From positions 248,001-312,000 of the forward strand of contig JAYQTS010000008.1 of NCBI GenBank assembly GCA_038147755.1: DNA of 64,000 bases. The letters run 5' to 3'. The stretch's first letter is position 1, and every line of letters starts with the position of its first letter. Of the stretch, positions 54,711-64,000 are shown in pieces. Under the pieces are notes generated by a model. That model made no database searches, was not told the DNA's origin, and saw nothing but the letters and a program-made list of their open reading frames with translations. The stretch is from UBA5951 sp012269555. GTDB lineage: Bacteria > Pseudomonadota > Alphaproteobacteria > Puniceispirillales > Puniceispirillaceae. Position numbers and translations under genes: made by a program.

Positions 54711-56771
54711 ATGAAAGTTATTACTGTGTCGAATACTGGTGAAGAGAATACACTTCTTGATGTTAAAGATCTCAATGTCGAGTTTCGTCTTAAAAATGGA
54801 ACGGTGAAGGCAGTTGATAATATAAGTTTTAAGATTAAAAAGGGTGAGTTTTTAGCGATTGTAGGCGAATCAGGCTGTGGAAAGTCGGTTACAGCTTTAT
54901 CGTTGATGAGATTGTTACCCCCTCGTATTGCAGATATTTCCGCTAAACATATTAAATTTGACGATGTGGATATATCTCGGATTCCTGAAAGTGATATGAG
55001 AAAGCTCCGCGGTAGGCGCATATCAATGATATTTCAGGAGCCAATGACTAGTTTAAACCCAGTTCTTACTATTGGTGACCAACTCACAGAACCACTTTTA
55101 ACTCATCTAGATATGACAGATGAAGAGGCTAACAAGCGTGCTGTTGAATTATTGAGTATGGTTGGAATACCCGAGCCTGAGAAAAGATTAACCCAGTACC
55201 CTCATCAGTTTTCTGGAGGAATGCGACAAAGAGTTATGATTGCAATTGGTTTAGCTTGTGAGCCTGATTTGATTATTGCAGATGAACCAACAACTGCGTT
55301 AGATGTAACAATACAAGCTCAAATTCTTGAATTATTAAAAGATATAAGCAGCCGTCTTGGTGTCGCGGTAATTATGATAACACATAACCTTGGTGTTGTT
55401 GCAGCATATGCAGATAGAGTAAATGTAATGTATGCAGCTAGAATTGTAGAACAAGGTGATGCCAATCAAATTTTTGCAAAACCTTCGCATCCTTACACAA
55501 TAGGTTTGCTCAGGTCAGTCCCTAGAATGGATAAACCAAGAGGAGGCAGACTTGCGACGATAGATGGATTGCCACCTAATTTAATGTCACCACCTGAGGG
55601 CTGTCGATTTAAGCCGAGGTGCCCTTTAGCAAATGTTAAGTGTGATACCGTTCCATTTTTGGAACCTCAAAATAAAAAATCTGATCATCTTGCGGCTTGT
55701 TTTTTTACTGATAAGGCAAGTAAGGAAGGGAGTTCCATATATCTAGCTGAAACCAGCAAGCATACTGGTACAGAAATCAATAAAAAAGAACCAGTTCTTG
55801 TAGTAGATGGTCTTGAACAATATTTCTCCGTTTCGTTCAGAAGTGGGTGGTTTTCAAACGTTTCTGGAACAGTTAAGGCTGTAGATGGTGTGTCTTTCGA
55901 GGTATACCCTGGTCAGACAGTAGGGCTCGTCGGCGAATCAGGATGTGGAAAGACGTCAGTGGGTAGAGCAATATTGCACCTTAATCAGGCTACTGGTGGA
56001 AAAATGAAATTTAACGATATAGATTTGAACCCTAACTCTATTGCCTTAGTAAGGCAGGATATGCAGGTAATTTTTCAGGATCCATTCTCTTCATTGAACC
56101 CTAGAATGACTATCGGTGAAATTCTTGAAGAACCATTAAAAGTTCATAATATTGTACCGGACCAAGAGGAACGACAGCAGAAAATTGCAGAATTGCTGTT
56201 GAAGGTGGGTTTGTATCCATATATGAGGGAGCGTTATCCCCACGAATTATCCGGTGGGCAGCGCCAAAGAGTTGGTATCGCTCGAGCGTTATCGATGGAG
56301 CCTAAACTTATAATTTGCGATGAGCCAGTATCTGCTTTAGACGTGTCGGTACAAGCCCAAATAATAAATTTACTCGAAGATCTTCAACGAGAACTTGGAA
56401 TAGCTTACTTGTTTATTGCTCACGATTTAGCCGTTGTAAAACATATTTCTCATAAGGTCATTGTGATGTATCTTGGAAAAATTATGGAGTTTGGCGAAGG
56501 GGATGATTTGTACAGTAACCCGCGACATCCATATACCAAAGCATTGATGGACGCAGCGCCGATCCCTGACCCAAAGATTGAACGAAATAGGAAAAAAATA
56601 GTGCTTAAGGGTGAGTTGCCGTCTCCTCTTAATCCACCTTCGGGTTGTGTGTTTTCTTCTAGGTGTAATTTTGTGAGTGATGCCTGTAAAGTCGAAACTC
56701 CGATATTACAAGATTGTGGGGCAGAACATAAGGCTGCATGTATAAGATTGGATGAGTTAGAAAATGCTTAA
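54711..56771 (+). CDS. ABC transporter ATP-binding protein, fused DppD-DppF type
   Basis: 686 residues with two nucleotide-binding domains: Walker A GESGCGKSVT and GESGCGKTSV, signatures FSGGMRQRV and LSGGQRQRV, Walker B IIADEPTTALD and IICDEPVSALD, each followed by an oligo_HPY Cys-rich tail (CRFKPRCPLANVKC, CVFSSRCNFVSDAC). This combines the DppD and DppF subunits in one chain, a common alphaproteobacterial arrangement. No clear ribosome binding site: the terminator occupies that space. Confidence 0.93.
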   Translation: MKVITVSNTGEENTLLDVKDLNVEFRLKNGTVKAVDNISFKIKKGEFLAIVGESGCGKSVTALSLMRLLPPRIADISAKHIKFDDVDISRIPESDMRKLRGRRISMIFQEPMTSLNPVLTIGDQLTEPLLTHLDMTDEEANKRAVELLSMVGIPEPEKRLTQYPHQFSGGMRQRVMIAIGLACEPDLIIADEPTTALDVTIQAQILELLKDISSRLGVAVIMITHNLGVVAAYADRVNVMYAARIVEQGDANQIFAKPSHPYTIGLLRSVPRMDKPRGGRLATIDGLPPNLMSPPEGCRFKPRCPLANVKCDTVPFLEPQNKKSDHLAACFFTDKASKEGSSIYLAETSKHTGTEINKKEPVLVVDGLEQYFSVSFRSGWFSNVSGTVKAVDGVSFEVYPGQTVGLVGESGCGKTSVGRAILHLNQATGGKMKFNDIDLNPNSIALVRQDMQVIFQDPFSSLNPRMTIGEILEEPLKVHNIVPDQEERQQKIAELLLKVGLYPYMRERYPHELSGGQRQRVGIARALSMEPKLIICDEPVSALDVSVQAQIINLLEDLQRELGIAYLFIAHDLAVVKHISHKVIVMYLGKIMEFGEGDDLYSNPRHPYTKALMDAAPIPDPKIERNRKKIVLKGELPSPLNPPSGCVFSSRCNFVSDACKVETPILQDCGAEHKAACIRLDELENA

Positions 56772-57720
56772 TTATGCAATAAGACGAATTCTTTTAACTA
56801 TACCAACTTTGTTGGCAGTGGCTGTTCTCGTATTTTTTGTGCTACGGGTTGTGCCTGGCGATATTGTCGAGATAAAGCTTACAGCCGAGGGGGGTATGGT
56901 TTCTGAAGAAGAAATCATGCGTGAAAAAGAACGACTAGGCCTAAATGATCCCATTATGGTTCAATTTTATAAATATATGATAGGTCTTCCTCAAGGTGAT
57001 TTAGGGATTTCTCTATGGACGGAAAATAGTGTTTCTTCTGAGATCGCTGCTAGGATTGGATTATCATTTGAATTGGCAATATTATCTACAATACTCGCTG
57101 TGCTGATAGCATTTCCCTTAGGAACACTATCGGCTTTGTTCAGGGGTTCTATATTAGATTATGTTATTCGTATTTTAACAATTGGTGGTATAGCTGTCCC
57201 TTCGTTTTGGCTAGGTATGCTTCTAATTATGTTATTGTTGGCAACAGTTGGTAAATTACCACCTCTGGGAACGGTAGGACTTTTTGAAGATCCTCTGACT
57301 AATTTGAATCAACTCATATGGCCGGCATTGTCCGTGGGTTATCGTTATTCATCGGTCACAGCGAGAATGCTTCGCTCCTCCATTTTAGAGGTATTATCTG
57401 AAGATTATATTCGAACTGCTAGGGCGAAGGGTGTTTTTGAACGCATTGTTATTGTTAAACATGGAATGCGTAATGCTCTTCTTCCTACTGTTACAGTCAT
57501 CGGGCTTGAGTTTGCATTCTTACTTGGGGGTCTTGTAGTTACCGAGTCTGTTTTTAATTTAAACGGAATAGGAAAACTTTTTGTAGATAGCGTTGTAAGA
57601 AATGACCTCAATCTATTGCAAGGGCTGGTTTTAACCGTCGCTACGGGCTTCGTTTTGATTAATTTACTTGTGGACTTGTTATATGCCGCTTTAGATCCAA
57701 GGATAAGGTATCAAAAATGA
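56764..57720 (+). CDS. ABC transporter permease, DppB type
   Basis: 318 residues, N-terminal helix LNYAIRRILLTIPTLLAVAVLVFFVLRVVPGD, six helices, and EAA loop DYIRTARAKGVFERIVIVKHGMRNALLP. Start overlaps the ATPase stop by 8 bases. First permease of the heterodimer. Confidence 0.93.
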   Translation: MLNYAIRRILLTIPTLLAVAVLVFFVLRVVPGDIVEIKLTAEGGMVSEEEIMREKERLGLNDPIMVQFYKYMIGLPQGDLGISLWTENSVSSEIAARIGLSFELAILSTILAVLIAFPLGTLSALFRGSILDYVIRILTIGGIAVPSFWLGMLLIMLLLATVGKLPPLGTVGLFEDPLTNLNQLIWPALSVGYRYSSVTARMLRSSILEVLSEDYIRTARAKGVFERIVIVKHGMRNALLPTVTVIGLEFAFLLGGLVVTESVFNLNGIGKLFVDSVVRNDLNLLQGLVLTVATGFVLINLLVDLLYAALDPRIRYQK

Positions 57721-58631
57721 GTAATTCACCTACAAATACTATGGCCGATCAAACAGCTTCAAAACCTTCTCGCCGGACTGTTTGGGATTTTATTAAACAA
57801 CAGCCCCTAGGAAGCATCGGTATAATATTAATCGTGATAATGATGTTAGCAGCAATATTTGCACAGCAAGTAGCACCCTACAATCCAGAGGATGTTGATT
57901 TTGAGGCGTCCCCAGCTTTCGGCGGTGGTGCACCCTCTGCCGCGCATCTATTGGGAGCTGATGCATTTGGGAGAGATATATTATCGAGATTAATCTACGG
58001 CGCAAGAACGGCCCTTTCTATAGGTTTTTTATCAGCTTTTTTTGGATGTTCAATTGGAGCGATTATCGGAACAAGTTCTGCATTTTTTGGTGGAAAAATA
58101 GATTTGTTGGTTCAGCGCTTTATTGATTTAATGTTATCTTTTCCCATAATTGTTCTTGCAATTATTGTTATAGCTATTTTTCCAAAGACAGTTGTGTTTG
58201 GCATAGATGTCAACGTAATTATTGCTATCGCAATACCTTTTATTCCTAAAACTGCTCGAGTGATACGTTCTCAAGCTTTAGCAGTAGTCACGCTGCCTTA
58301 TGTTGACGCTGCAAGAGCAAACGGCTTCAATTCGAGAAGAATAATATTTAGACATATTTTGCCGAACGTTACTGCTCCATTTTTAATTATGATGACTGCA
58401 TTTATTGGACAGGCAATTTTATTGGAAGCTAGTTTATCCTATTTAGGTCTTGGAGTTGTAGAACCAACGCCATCATGGGGGCTTATGTTATCAGGAGTAA
58501 ATGCAGATTATTATAGAACAGCTCCATGGATGATTATTTATCCAGGATTAGCAGTGAGCGTTGCTGTGTTTTCTTTTAATTTGTTTGGTGATAGTCTGAG
58601 AGATTGGTTAGACCCTAAATTAAAACTCTAG
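57717..58631 (+). CDS. ABC transporter permease, DppC type
   Basis: 304 residues: cytoplasmic N-tail, helix LGSIGIILIVIMMLAAIFA, HLLGADAFGRDILSRLIYGARTALSIG (typical DppC), EAA loop YVDAARANGFNSRRIIFRHILPN. Start overlaps the DppB-type stop by 4 bases (ATGA). Last transporter gene; a hydroxyacid dehydrogenase follows at 62 bases. Confidence 0.93.
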   Translation: MSNSPTNTMADQTASKPSRRTVWDFIKQQPLGSIGIILIVIMMLAAIFAQQVAPYNPEDVDFEASPAFGGGAPSAAHLLGADAFGRDILSRLIYGARTALSIGFLSAFFGCSIGAIIGTSSAFFGGKIDLLVQRFIDLMLSFPIIVLAIIVIAIFPKTVVFGIDVNVIIAIAIPFIPKTARVIRSQALAVVTLPYVDAARANGFNSRRIIFRHILPNVTAPFLIMMTAFIGQAILLEASLSYLGLGVVEPTPSWGLMLSGVNADYYRTAPWMIIYPGLAVSVAVFSFNLFGDSLRDWLDPKLKL

Positions 58632-58693
58632 TTTTCTTTACAAATTAATCAATAGAAGCATGCGTATAAAACCAAGTAAAGGGAGATAACTCC

Positions 58694-59557
58694 ATGCAAT
58701 CCAGTATCGGTTTGATTGGTCTAGGCGCTATGGGTACTGGAATAGCCGCATCTATGTCTCGAGCAGGTTTAGAATTTTATGTTCATGATAATGATCAAAC
58801 TAAATTAGAAGAGATAAGAAAAAGCCCACTTATAAAAATATCTTCGGCTAAGGATATAGTCACAAAGTGTGATTCGATATTATTGTGCGTGCCCTCATCT
58901 GTTCAAATAGAACAAATCTTATCAACGGTCTCACCAAAAGCTGGTTCAACTCTCGTTGATCTTACCAGTTCTGACCCTCGCAAAACTGCTAGCCGTGCTT
59001 ATAAATTGCTAAAAGAAAAGAAAGTAAATCAATTAGATGCAGCTATGTCTGGCGGCGCAAGGGGAGCAGCTGCTGGAACACTTACTTTGATGGTTGGAGG
59101 AGATGGTGCCGTATTAGATAAGCAGCGAGATATATTATCGACTTTTGCCGATAGAATTTTTCATATCGGAGATGCAGGCAAAGGCCAACTAATGAAGTTA
59201 TTTCATAATGCTGTATGTCATGGAAACTTTTTGCTGTTAAGTGAAATATGTATTAAAGGAGAGCAAAATGGTCTTAATTTAGAACAAATGATTGAAGTGT
59301 TTAATTGTTCCAATGCTCGCAGTTACATATCAGAAAGGCGTTTTCCTGACCATATTTTGTCTGGAACTTTCGACGGAAAATCAACACCCTCCAATTTAAA
59401 AAAAGATTTAAACTTACTAGATGATTTATTGCAATCAAATGGGGACGAGACTTATCTCAGTCATAGTTTAAGGCTATTAAACAAGCTTGACCCATTATAT
59501 GAAAACGATGATTTTATGCTTATTTACCCCCAGTTAAAAGAATTATTAGATGGGTAG
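58694..59557 (+). CDS. NAD(P)-dependent oxidoreductase, 3-hydroxyisobutyrate dehydrogenase family
   Basis: 287 residues: GLIGLGAMGTGIAASMSRAG, DAAMSGGARGAAAGT (usual DAPVSGG altered to DAAMSGG), GDAGKGQLMKLFHN with catalytic Lys. AAAGGGAGA ribosome binding site. Same strand as the dipeptide-type importer, so possibly acting on its cargo. Converges on the next gene with 3 bases between stops. Confidence 0.87.
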   Translation: MQSSIGLIGLGAMGTGIAASMSRAGLEFYVHDNDQTKLEEIRKSPLIKISSAKDIVTKCDSILLCVPSSVQIEQILSTVSPKAGSTLVDLTSSDPRKTASRAYKLLKEKKVNQLDAAMSGGARGAAAGTLTLMVGGDGAVLDKQRDILSTFADRIFHIGDAGKGQLMKLFHNAVCHGNFLLLSEICIKGEQNGLNLEQMIEVFNCSNARSYISERRFPDHILSGTFDGKSTPSNLKKDLNLLDDLLQSNGDETYLSHSLRLLNKLDPLYENDDFMLIYPQLKELLDG

Positions 59558-59560
59558 CAG

Positions 59561-60454
59561 CTATTTGCGGTTAAGATTTGCATTCTTTTCTATTACAGCA
59601 CAGACAGCAGCTGCGTCTAAATCCTGATACCCCTGTGCCATAGCAGATAAATAATATTGCAATGCGACCTGATATATAGGTAATGGCACAAAATTATCTT
59701 TAGCTAATTTGGTAATGAATTCACTATCTTTTATTGGGGTAGAAAAATTCATACCTTCAACAGCGTATTCATTATCAACCATTAACTTTCCACGTCCTTC
59801 AAATACAGCTGAGCTAGAAAATGTGCCACTAATCGCTTTGTGTATTAATTCCGGTTCTAATCCTACTTTCATACCAAGCACCATTACTTCAGCCGTTACG
59901 CTATTATGAACAAGATTCAGTATATTTCCTATTAGCTTCATTTTACTGCCGTTTCCAAAATTCCCTACTTCTGTAACCTTTTGGCAAAAAGCTTCTAAAA
60001 AAGGTTTGGCTCTTTGGACGTCTTCCCTATCTCCAGAAAGATATGCTGATAATTTACCTTGTAATGCTACCACTCTATTACCGGACAAGGGGGAGTCTAT
60101 AATTCGAACATTTTTTTTTTGCGCTATTTCTCTGGCTTTTTCTTTTGAGTCAACGGGTAAAGTTGAAAGTTCAATTAATAAGCGTTTATTTTTTTCTGAT
60201 TGGTCCCCTTTTGGTATTGCCTGCATAACTTCATAAAGACTGCCGGCAGATGGTAGGCATGATAGAATATTTGACTCCTTATGGAATATCTCATCTACGC
60301 TACTACACGCATAGAACTTTTCGTTATTATTGAAGTTTGCTAGAGCTTTTTTTGATATATCAAATCCATATACTTGGAACCCGTTTTCAAGCAAGAACTT
60401 AGCAATCGCAGAACCAAGCACTCCAAGTCCTATTATAGCAATGGAATTTGTCAT
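59561..60454 (-). CDS. NAD(P)-dependent oxidoreductase, 3-hydroxyisobutyrate dehydrogenase family
   Basis: 297 residues from ATG 60454 (MTNSIAIIGLGVLGSAIAKFL); a GTG at 60469 directly after the upstream stop is the alternative. DSPLSGNRVVALQG substitutes for PVSGG, and GNFGNGSKMKLIGN carries the catalytic Lys. Downstream of the zinc alcohol dehydrogenase on the same strand, third gene of the Gfo/Idh/MocA-ADH-dehydrogenase operon. Confidence 0.86.
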   Translation of the reverse strand: MTNSIAIIGLGVLGSAIAKFLLENGFQVYGFDISKKALANFNNNEKFYACSSVDEIFHKESNILSCLPSAGSLYEVMQAIPKGDQSEKNKRLLIELSTLPVDSKEKAREIAQKKNVRIIDSPLSGNRVVALQGKLSAYLSGDREDVQRAKPFLEAFCQKVTEVGNFGNGSKMKLIGNILNLVHNSVTAEVMVLGMKVGLEPELIHKAISGTFSSSAVFEGRGKLMVDNEYAVEGMNFSTPIKDSEFITKLAKDNFVPLPIYQVALQYYLSAMAQGYQDLDAAAVCAVIEKNANLNRK

Positions 60455-60469
60455 TTTAGAATCTTGCAC

Positions 60470-61513
60470 CTACAAAACAAGTGCCGCTCTCCCAGTAATC
60501 CGACTATGCTCAACATCGTTGTGAATATCTTCTAACCCTTCAAAACCCGACGTGCGAGTAACAAGTGGCATTAGACCCTTATGCGCCTGTTCACCAACTA
60601 ATTGCAAGCTTTCAAGGACTTCTTGATAAGAGCAGTACCTGCTACCCATCACCTCTATTTCCTTGGATAATAAAGACATACCATTTAATTTAAATTCAGA
60701 ACCAGCGCCGCCGCCGCCGCCCAGAGTAATTAGCCTTCCACCTCTACCGAGACTAGCAACACCCATTTCCAGACTTTTTGTGGATGAAACAAAATCGATT
60801 ACCACATCAAAACCTCCATCAGATGCATCCATTAAAGCTTCATGCGCATCATTAGTATTTGCATCAACACAGATATCAGCTCCGTGCTCACGGCACGCTT
60901 GAAATTTATTGGCGTCAACTTCAACAGCTGTCACATGACAGTTTGCCCATCTAACCATCTTAAGCATTTGAATTCCCAGTCCCCCTCCGGCTCCAAATAC
61001 CGCAACACGTTCGAGAGGCGCTATTCTGCCTCTCCTTAGCACTTTATAGGGGGTCGCAATCGCATCACAAATCACGCCAATTTCTGCAGGATTTTTATAA
61101 ATATCTAGTGTTTCCGGTATTGGAACAAAATTTTTAGCAGGTAATTTTATGTATTCAGCATACCCTCCATCACAAGCTCTACCAACATATCCTCCAAAAT
61201 TCTCACATAGGGTTTGACGGTTTATAAGGCACCACTTGCAATGACCACATGTTAAATAGAAATAGGCTGTCACCGGCATTCCTATCGAGAGTCCCCCACA
61301 ATCACCATTTAATTCCACAATCTCAGCGGCAATCTCGTGTCCCATAATTCTGGGAAATGGTATGGGAGTGCGACCAGCTTTGACATGTTGAACAGTCAGT
61401 CCAGCGCCACATGCAAGAATCTTTGCTACAGCTTCACCTTTTTCAGGTTTTGGGTCATCAACTGTTTCAAGTGAAAAAGGCTGATTAGGTCCATGCGATA
61501 CTAGTGCCTTCAT
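60470..61513 (-). CDS. Zinc-binding medium-chain alcohol dehydrogenase
   Basis: 347 residues. Catalytic zinc ligands around Cys35 and GHE (59-61), structural zinc cysteines 89, 92, 95 and 103 (CGHCKWCLINRQTLC), Rossmann loop FGAGGGLGIQ. The GC-rich run of glycine codons (LGGGGGAG) near residue 266 is unusual. Polyol or alcohol dehydrogenase of unknown substrate, 5 bases after the Gfo/Idh/MocA gene. Confidence 0.9.
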   Translation of the reverse strand: MKALVSHGPNQPFSLETVDDPKPEKGEAVAKILACGAGLTVQHVKAGRTPIPFPRIMGHEIAAEIVELNGDCGGLSIGMPVTAYFYLTCGHCKWCLINRQTLCENFGGYVGRACDGGYAEYIKLPAKNFVPIPETLDIYKNPAEIGVICDAIATPYKVLRRGRIAPLERVAVFGAGGGLGIQMLKMVRWANCHVTAVEVDANKFQACREHGADICVDANTNDAHEALMDASDGGFDVVIDFVSSTKSLEMGVASLGRGGRLITLGGGGGAGSEFKLNGMSLLSKEIEVMGSRYCSYQEVLESLQLVGEQAHKGLMPLVTRTSGFEGLEDIHNDVEHSRITGRAALVL

Positions 61514-61518
61514 AATCT

Positions 61519-62670
61519 TTATACCTTATTTTTCATAGAGGATTGAATTTCTAATATGTGATTTTCTAAATCATCGTTCAAATCAATAGCTTTACCAGTC
61601 CAAGAAGAGGCATCCATTGCCATTGTTAAAACCAAATTTCTGTGACCATCTCTTGCGGTGGCGTGAGGCGTTGTTTGCCCTGTTATTAGACTTTGATACC
61701 AAGAATTAGTCTCCTCGCGCATTGGTCCCCAAAGTTGGTCATCATAAATATCACCAGGTGGATAAGAGGTTAAAAAGTCAACATGTCGTTGAGGTGGTTC
61801 AAAACCGTGAGGAACATATCCACCACCTTGTGATTTTGTACTCGCTAGGACCAAATCACGATGAGTATCTTCAATATCTATTACTCCTTCTGTACCGACA
61901 ATACCAATTTCTAATCCATATACAGAACCAGGCCATACTTGTGGCAGCGCCCAGCTAATATTCATGCTAAAAATTGTGCCATCATCCATAGTGAACAGAC
62001 CGAAAGTAGCATCCTTGGTGCCATATTGTGAAAGAAGCTTATCAACAGACTTTGCATAAATTTCGGCTGGTTTTTTGCCTTCTAATAGCCACAGAGACAT
62101 ATCCAAGCTATGGGTTCCAGAAACAACCATTGGGGTTAAATTTTGTCTTTCATTTGTTCGTCTGACCGTAGCAATTGGTACCATGGAATTCATAAAAGCA
62201 CGCGTCACAACTGACGTAACGTCTCCTATTCTACCTTCTTGAAGTCGCTGTTTTACAGTTAAAAAGCGTCTTCTGAATCTTTGTGTATAGCCCATCACAG
62301 CATTTAAGCCAGCTTCTTCAATAGCAGATAAAATTTTTGCTGATTCTTGAATATCTGTCGCAAGAGGCTTTTCGATAAATAAACTAGCGTTAGCTTCTAC
62401 AGCAGCCATCGTTGGGCCAAAATGATGGTTTTCATCGGTGGCGATAATAACTGCATCTACTTCACTTCTAGAGAGAAGTTTATTATAATCATCGGTAAAA
62501 AAGTCGGCCTTTGCGTCTTTTTGTAATGCTTTCCCAAGTCCTGTATCTATGTCACATAAACCAAGCCAACCGATACCAGGATAGTCACGTGCCATAATGG
62601 CTCTTATTCTGCCAATCGCGCCGCACCCAACTATTGCAAGCCCTATTTCTTTTTTGCCTATTTTACTCAT
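61519..62670 (-). CDS. Gfo/Idh/MocA family oxidoreductase (second copy)
   Basis: 383 residues from ATG 62670 with CGGAG 11 bases before; an in-frame GTG at 62682 is the alternative. LAIVGCGAIGRIRA nucleotide loop, IEKPLATDIQESAKI with EKP, MGYTQRFRRRF, GTHSLDMSLWL. A sugar/inositol dehydrogenase-like protein heading the operon with a zinc ADH and a hydroxyacid dehydrogenase, a set that looks like polyol oxidation. Confidence 0.88.
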   Translation of the reverse strand: MSKIGKKEIGLAIVGCGAIGRIRAIMARDYPGIGWLGLCDIDTGLGKALQKDAKADFFTDDYNKLLSRSEVDAVIIATDENHHFGPTMAAVEANASLFIEKPLATDIQESAKILSAIEEAGLNAVMGYTQRFRRRFLTVKQRLQEGRIGDVTSVVTRAFMNSMVPIATVRRTNERQNLTPMVVSGTHSLDMSLWLLEGKKPAEIYAKSVDKLLSQYGTKDATFGLFTMDDGTIFSMNISWALPQVWPGSVYGLEIGIVGTEGVIDIEDTHRDLVLASTKSQGGGYVPHGFEPPQRHVDFLTSYPPGDIYDDQLWGPMREETNSWYQSLITGQTTPHATARDGHRNLVLTMAMDASSWTGKAIDLNDDLENHILEIQSSMKNKV

Positions 62671-62760
62671 TTTTGAGAACACTCCGATTTTTTTCTAAAA
62701 ACATAATTCTTAACAAAAAAACATAATTGTAAAGTAATTAAGATATTATATTTTTTGATG

Positions 62761-64000
62761 CTAATAGTTTTTAGCTAGTTCTGCAATGTACTGATAAACA
62801 GTTCGGAGCCCCATTGCTTCTCCGCCTTTTGGTCTGCCTGGCCTACTATTTAGATTCCAAGCCATCACATCAATATGTGCCCAATTTAATTCTTTTCCAA
62901 TAAATTTCTGCAAAAACAAGGCAGCTGTTATAGCTCCGCCATAACCTGATTGTCCTGTGCTTGAAAGTGCAGATGTTTCAGTCTTTAAAAATCTTTCATA
63001 AGGAGCAAATAGAGGCATCTGCCAGAGAGGGTCATCTATTTTCTCACTAATTGAAACAAGTTTTTCCGCAGTTTCGGTCTTATTGCAAAAAAGTGCCGGG
63101 CACTCTGTTCCAAGGGCTACTCTTGCTGCTCCAGTTAGAGTGGAGAAATCAATTACAAAATCTGGATTTTCTTGCTTGGCATGGAAAAGTGCATCTGCCA
63201 ATACTAGTCGTCCTTCCGCATCAGTGTTCCCTATCTCTACAGGGATACCCGCAGCGGTTTCAATTATATCAAGTGGTCTAATAGATTTTTCCGACACTGA
63301 GTTTTCTGCTGCAGGAATTAAGACCCGAAGTTTAACGCGAAGGTTTGTCTCCATGATAGCAGAGGCTAATCCTAATGCATGAGCAGCACCGCCCATATCC
63401 TTTTTCATAATCTCCATGGCCTTTGATGGTTTTAGGTCAAGGCCTCCAGTATCAAAAGTAATACCTTTCCCAATTATGGTAATTTTTGGACCGTTTGTTC
63501 CCCAGTTAAAATCAATCAGGCAAGGAGGTGTTTCTGCAGCATTACCAACAACATCTATCGCAGGGGCATGTTTTTTCAAATCTTTACCAGAATATAACCT
63601 GTATTGAGCTGAAAATTTGTTCGCAAGTCGAGAACTAATATCAGCTAATTGAGTTGTATTTAAAAAATTTGCTGGCAAATTGATAAGGTCTCTGCATAGA
63701 GATATTCCCCTAATTAAGGCAGTGATATTTTCTGACCGAGGTGCGTATAATTTTGCTAATTTGTATTTTTCTCTTCTAATGCTTTTATTTTGTTTTGGCT
63801 GCGCTTTATATTTTCTCTCTGGAAAGTCATATTTATATTGTGCTAATCCCCATCCCAAGTAAAACTGGTCTTTTGTAAAATTTTATTGTAACTCTCGATT
63901 TTCCAGACACCGCCAGGGCATTTCTTGGCTACATTAGCTATTTGCCAAATGTTTGCCCAATCATTTACATCTAAAACTTATCACCGTTGTTTAGATTGGA
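62761..64000 (-). CDS. Leucyl aminopeptidase family (M17) protein, 5'-partial with frame breaks near the edge
   Basis: The intact frame 62761-63858 carries the M17 catalytic domain: ITIIGKGITFDTGGLDLKPS (metal and Lys), MKKDMGGAAHALG, and the signature NTDAEGRLVLADAL with its metal ligands, plus GAARVALGTECPALF. Upstream the protein goes on as FYLGWGLAQYKYDF, and in another frame as WANIWQIANVAKKCPGG towards the window edge, so at least one indel near 63865-63885 interrupts the N-domain. Cytosolic peptide degradation. The true start is at or beyond the edge. Confidence 0.8.

Overview
The window looks like an AT-rich chromosomal segment of a free-living, probably marine-type, alphaproteobacterium. 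The call rests on gene order: rpmH-rnpA-yidD-yidC-engB-argB-HAD nucleotidase-dapD-dapE, then truA, fmt, def, rmuC, recR, ybaB, dnaX, the SRP RNA, pheA, kdsB and a membrane-anchored cytochrome c. I cannot name the genus. There is no phage, transposase, integrase or CRISPR array.

Layout. 1-3.6 kb: a broken CocE-type hydrolase, then two near-identical tRNA-Arg genes (anticodons TCG and ACG) flanking a small secreted protein and a beta-lactamase-fold protein. 3.8-22 kb: housekeeping genes (gpt, the rpmH-to-dapE run on +, the truA-fmt-def and recR-ybaB-dnaX-ffs-pheA-kdsB runs on -, cytochrome c, a HisN-like phosphatase). 22-63 kb: a dense catabolic region with a GhrA-like reductase, a PuuE-like deacetylase, flavin reductase/CMD pair, four 3-hydroxyisobutyrate-dehydrogenase-type proteins, two Gfo/Idh/MocA proteins, two TauE/SafE permeases, a NitT/TauT-type ABC importer, a malonyl-CoA synthase-like ligase, a lactonase-like amidohydrolase/SDR/IlvD-Edd/EamA operon, a two-subunit CoA-transferase, an ACMSD-like amidohydrolase, an operon of cyclase/ThDP enzyme/tandem OsmC/alpha-beta hydrolase, a VOC-enoyl-CoA hydratase pair followed by CaiB/BaiF and an enolase-superfamily enzyme, and a complete dipeptide-type ABC importer. 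62.7 kb to the end: an M17 aminopeptidase running off the edge.

The most interesting signal is a palindrome, TTATCGATAA (or one mismatch), found six times between 28,980 and 53,050. All six copies are intergenic, in front of catabolic or transport operons, and four sit at or just downstream of a plausible -10 box. This looks like the operator set of a local repressor regulon joining two ABC importers to lactone/sugar-acid and CoA-thioester enzymes. No regulator gene lies in the window.

Caution: at least sixteen single-base frame breaks occur, several in A/T homopolymers and some in genes expected to be essential (rnpA, dapE, dnaX). The simplest reading is residual sequencing indels, so I annotate these genes as whole CDSs spanning the break rather than as pseudogenes. 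The dnaX break is the one case where programmed frameshifting deserves a test, because it falls on an A AAA AAG heptamer in the right phase.
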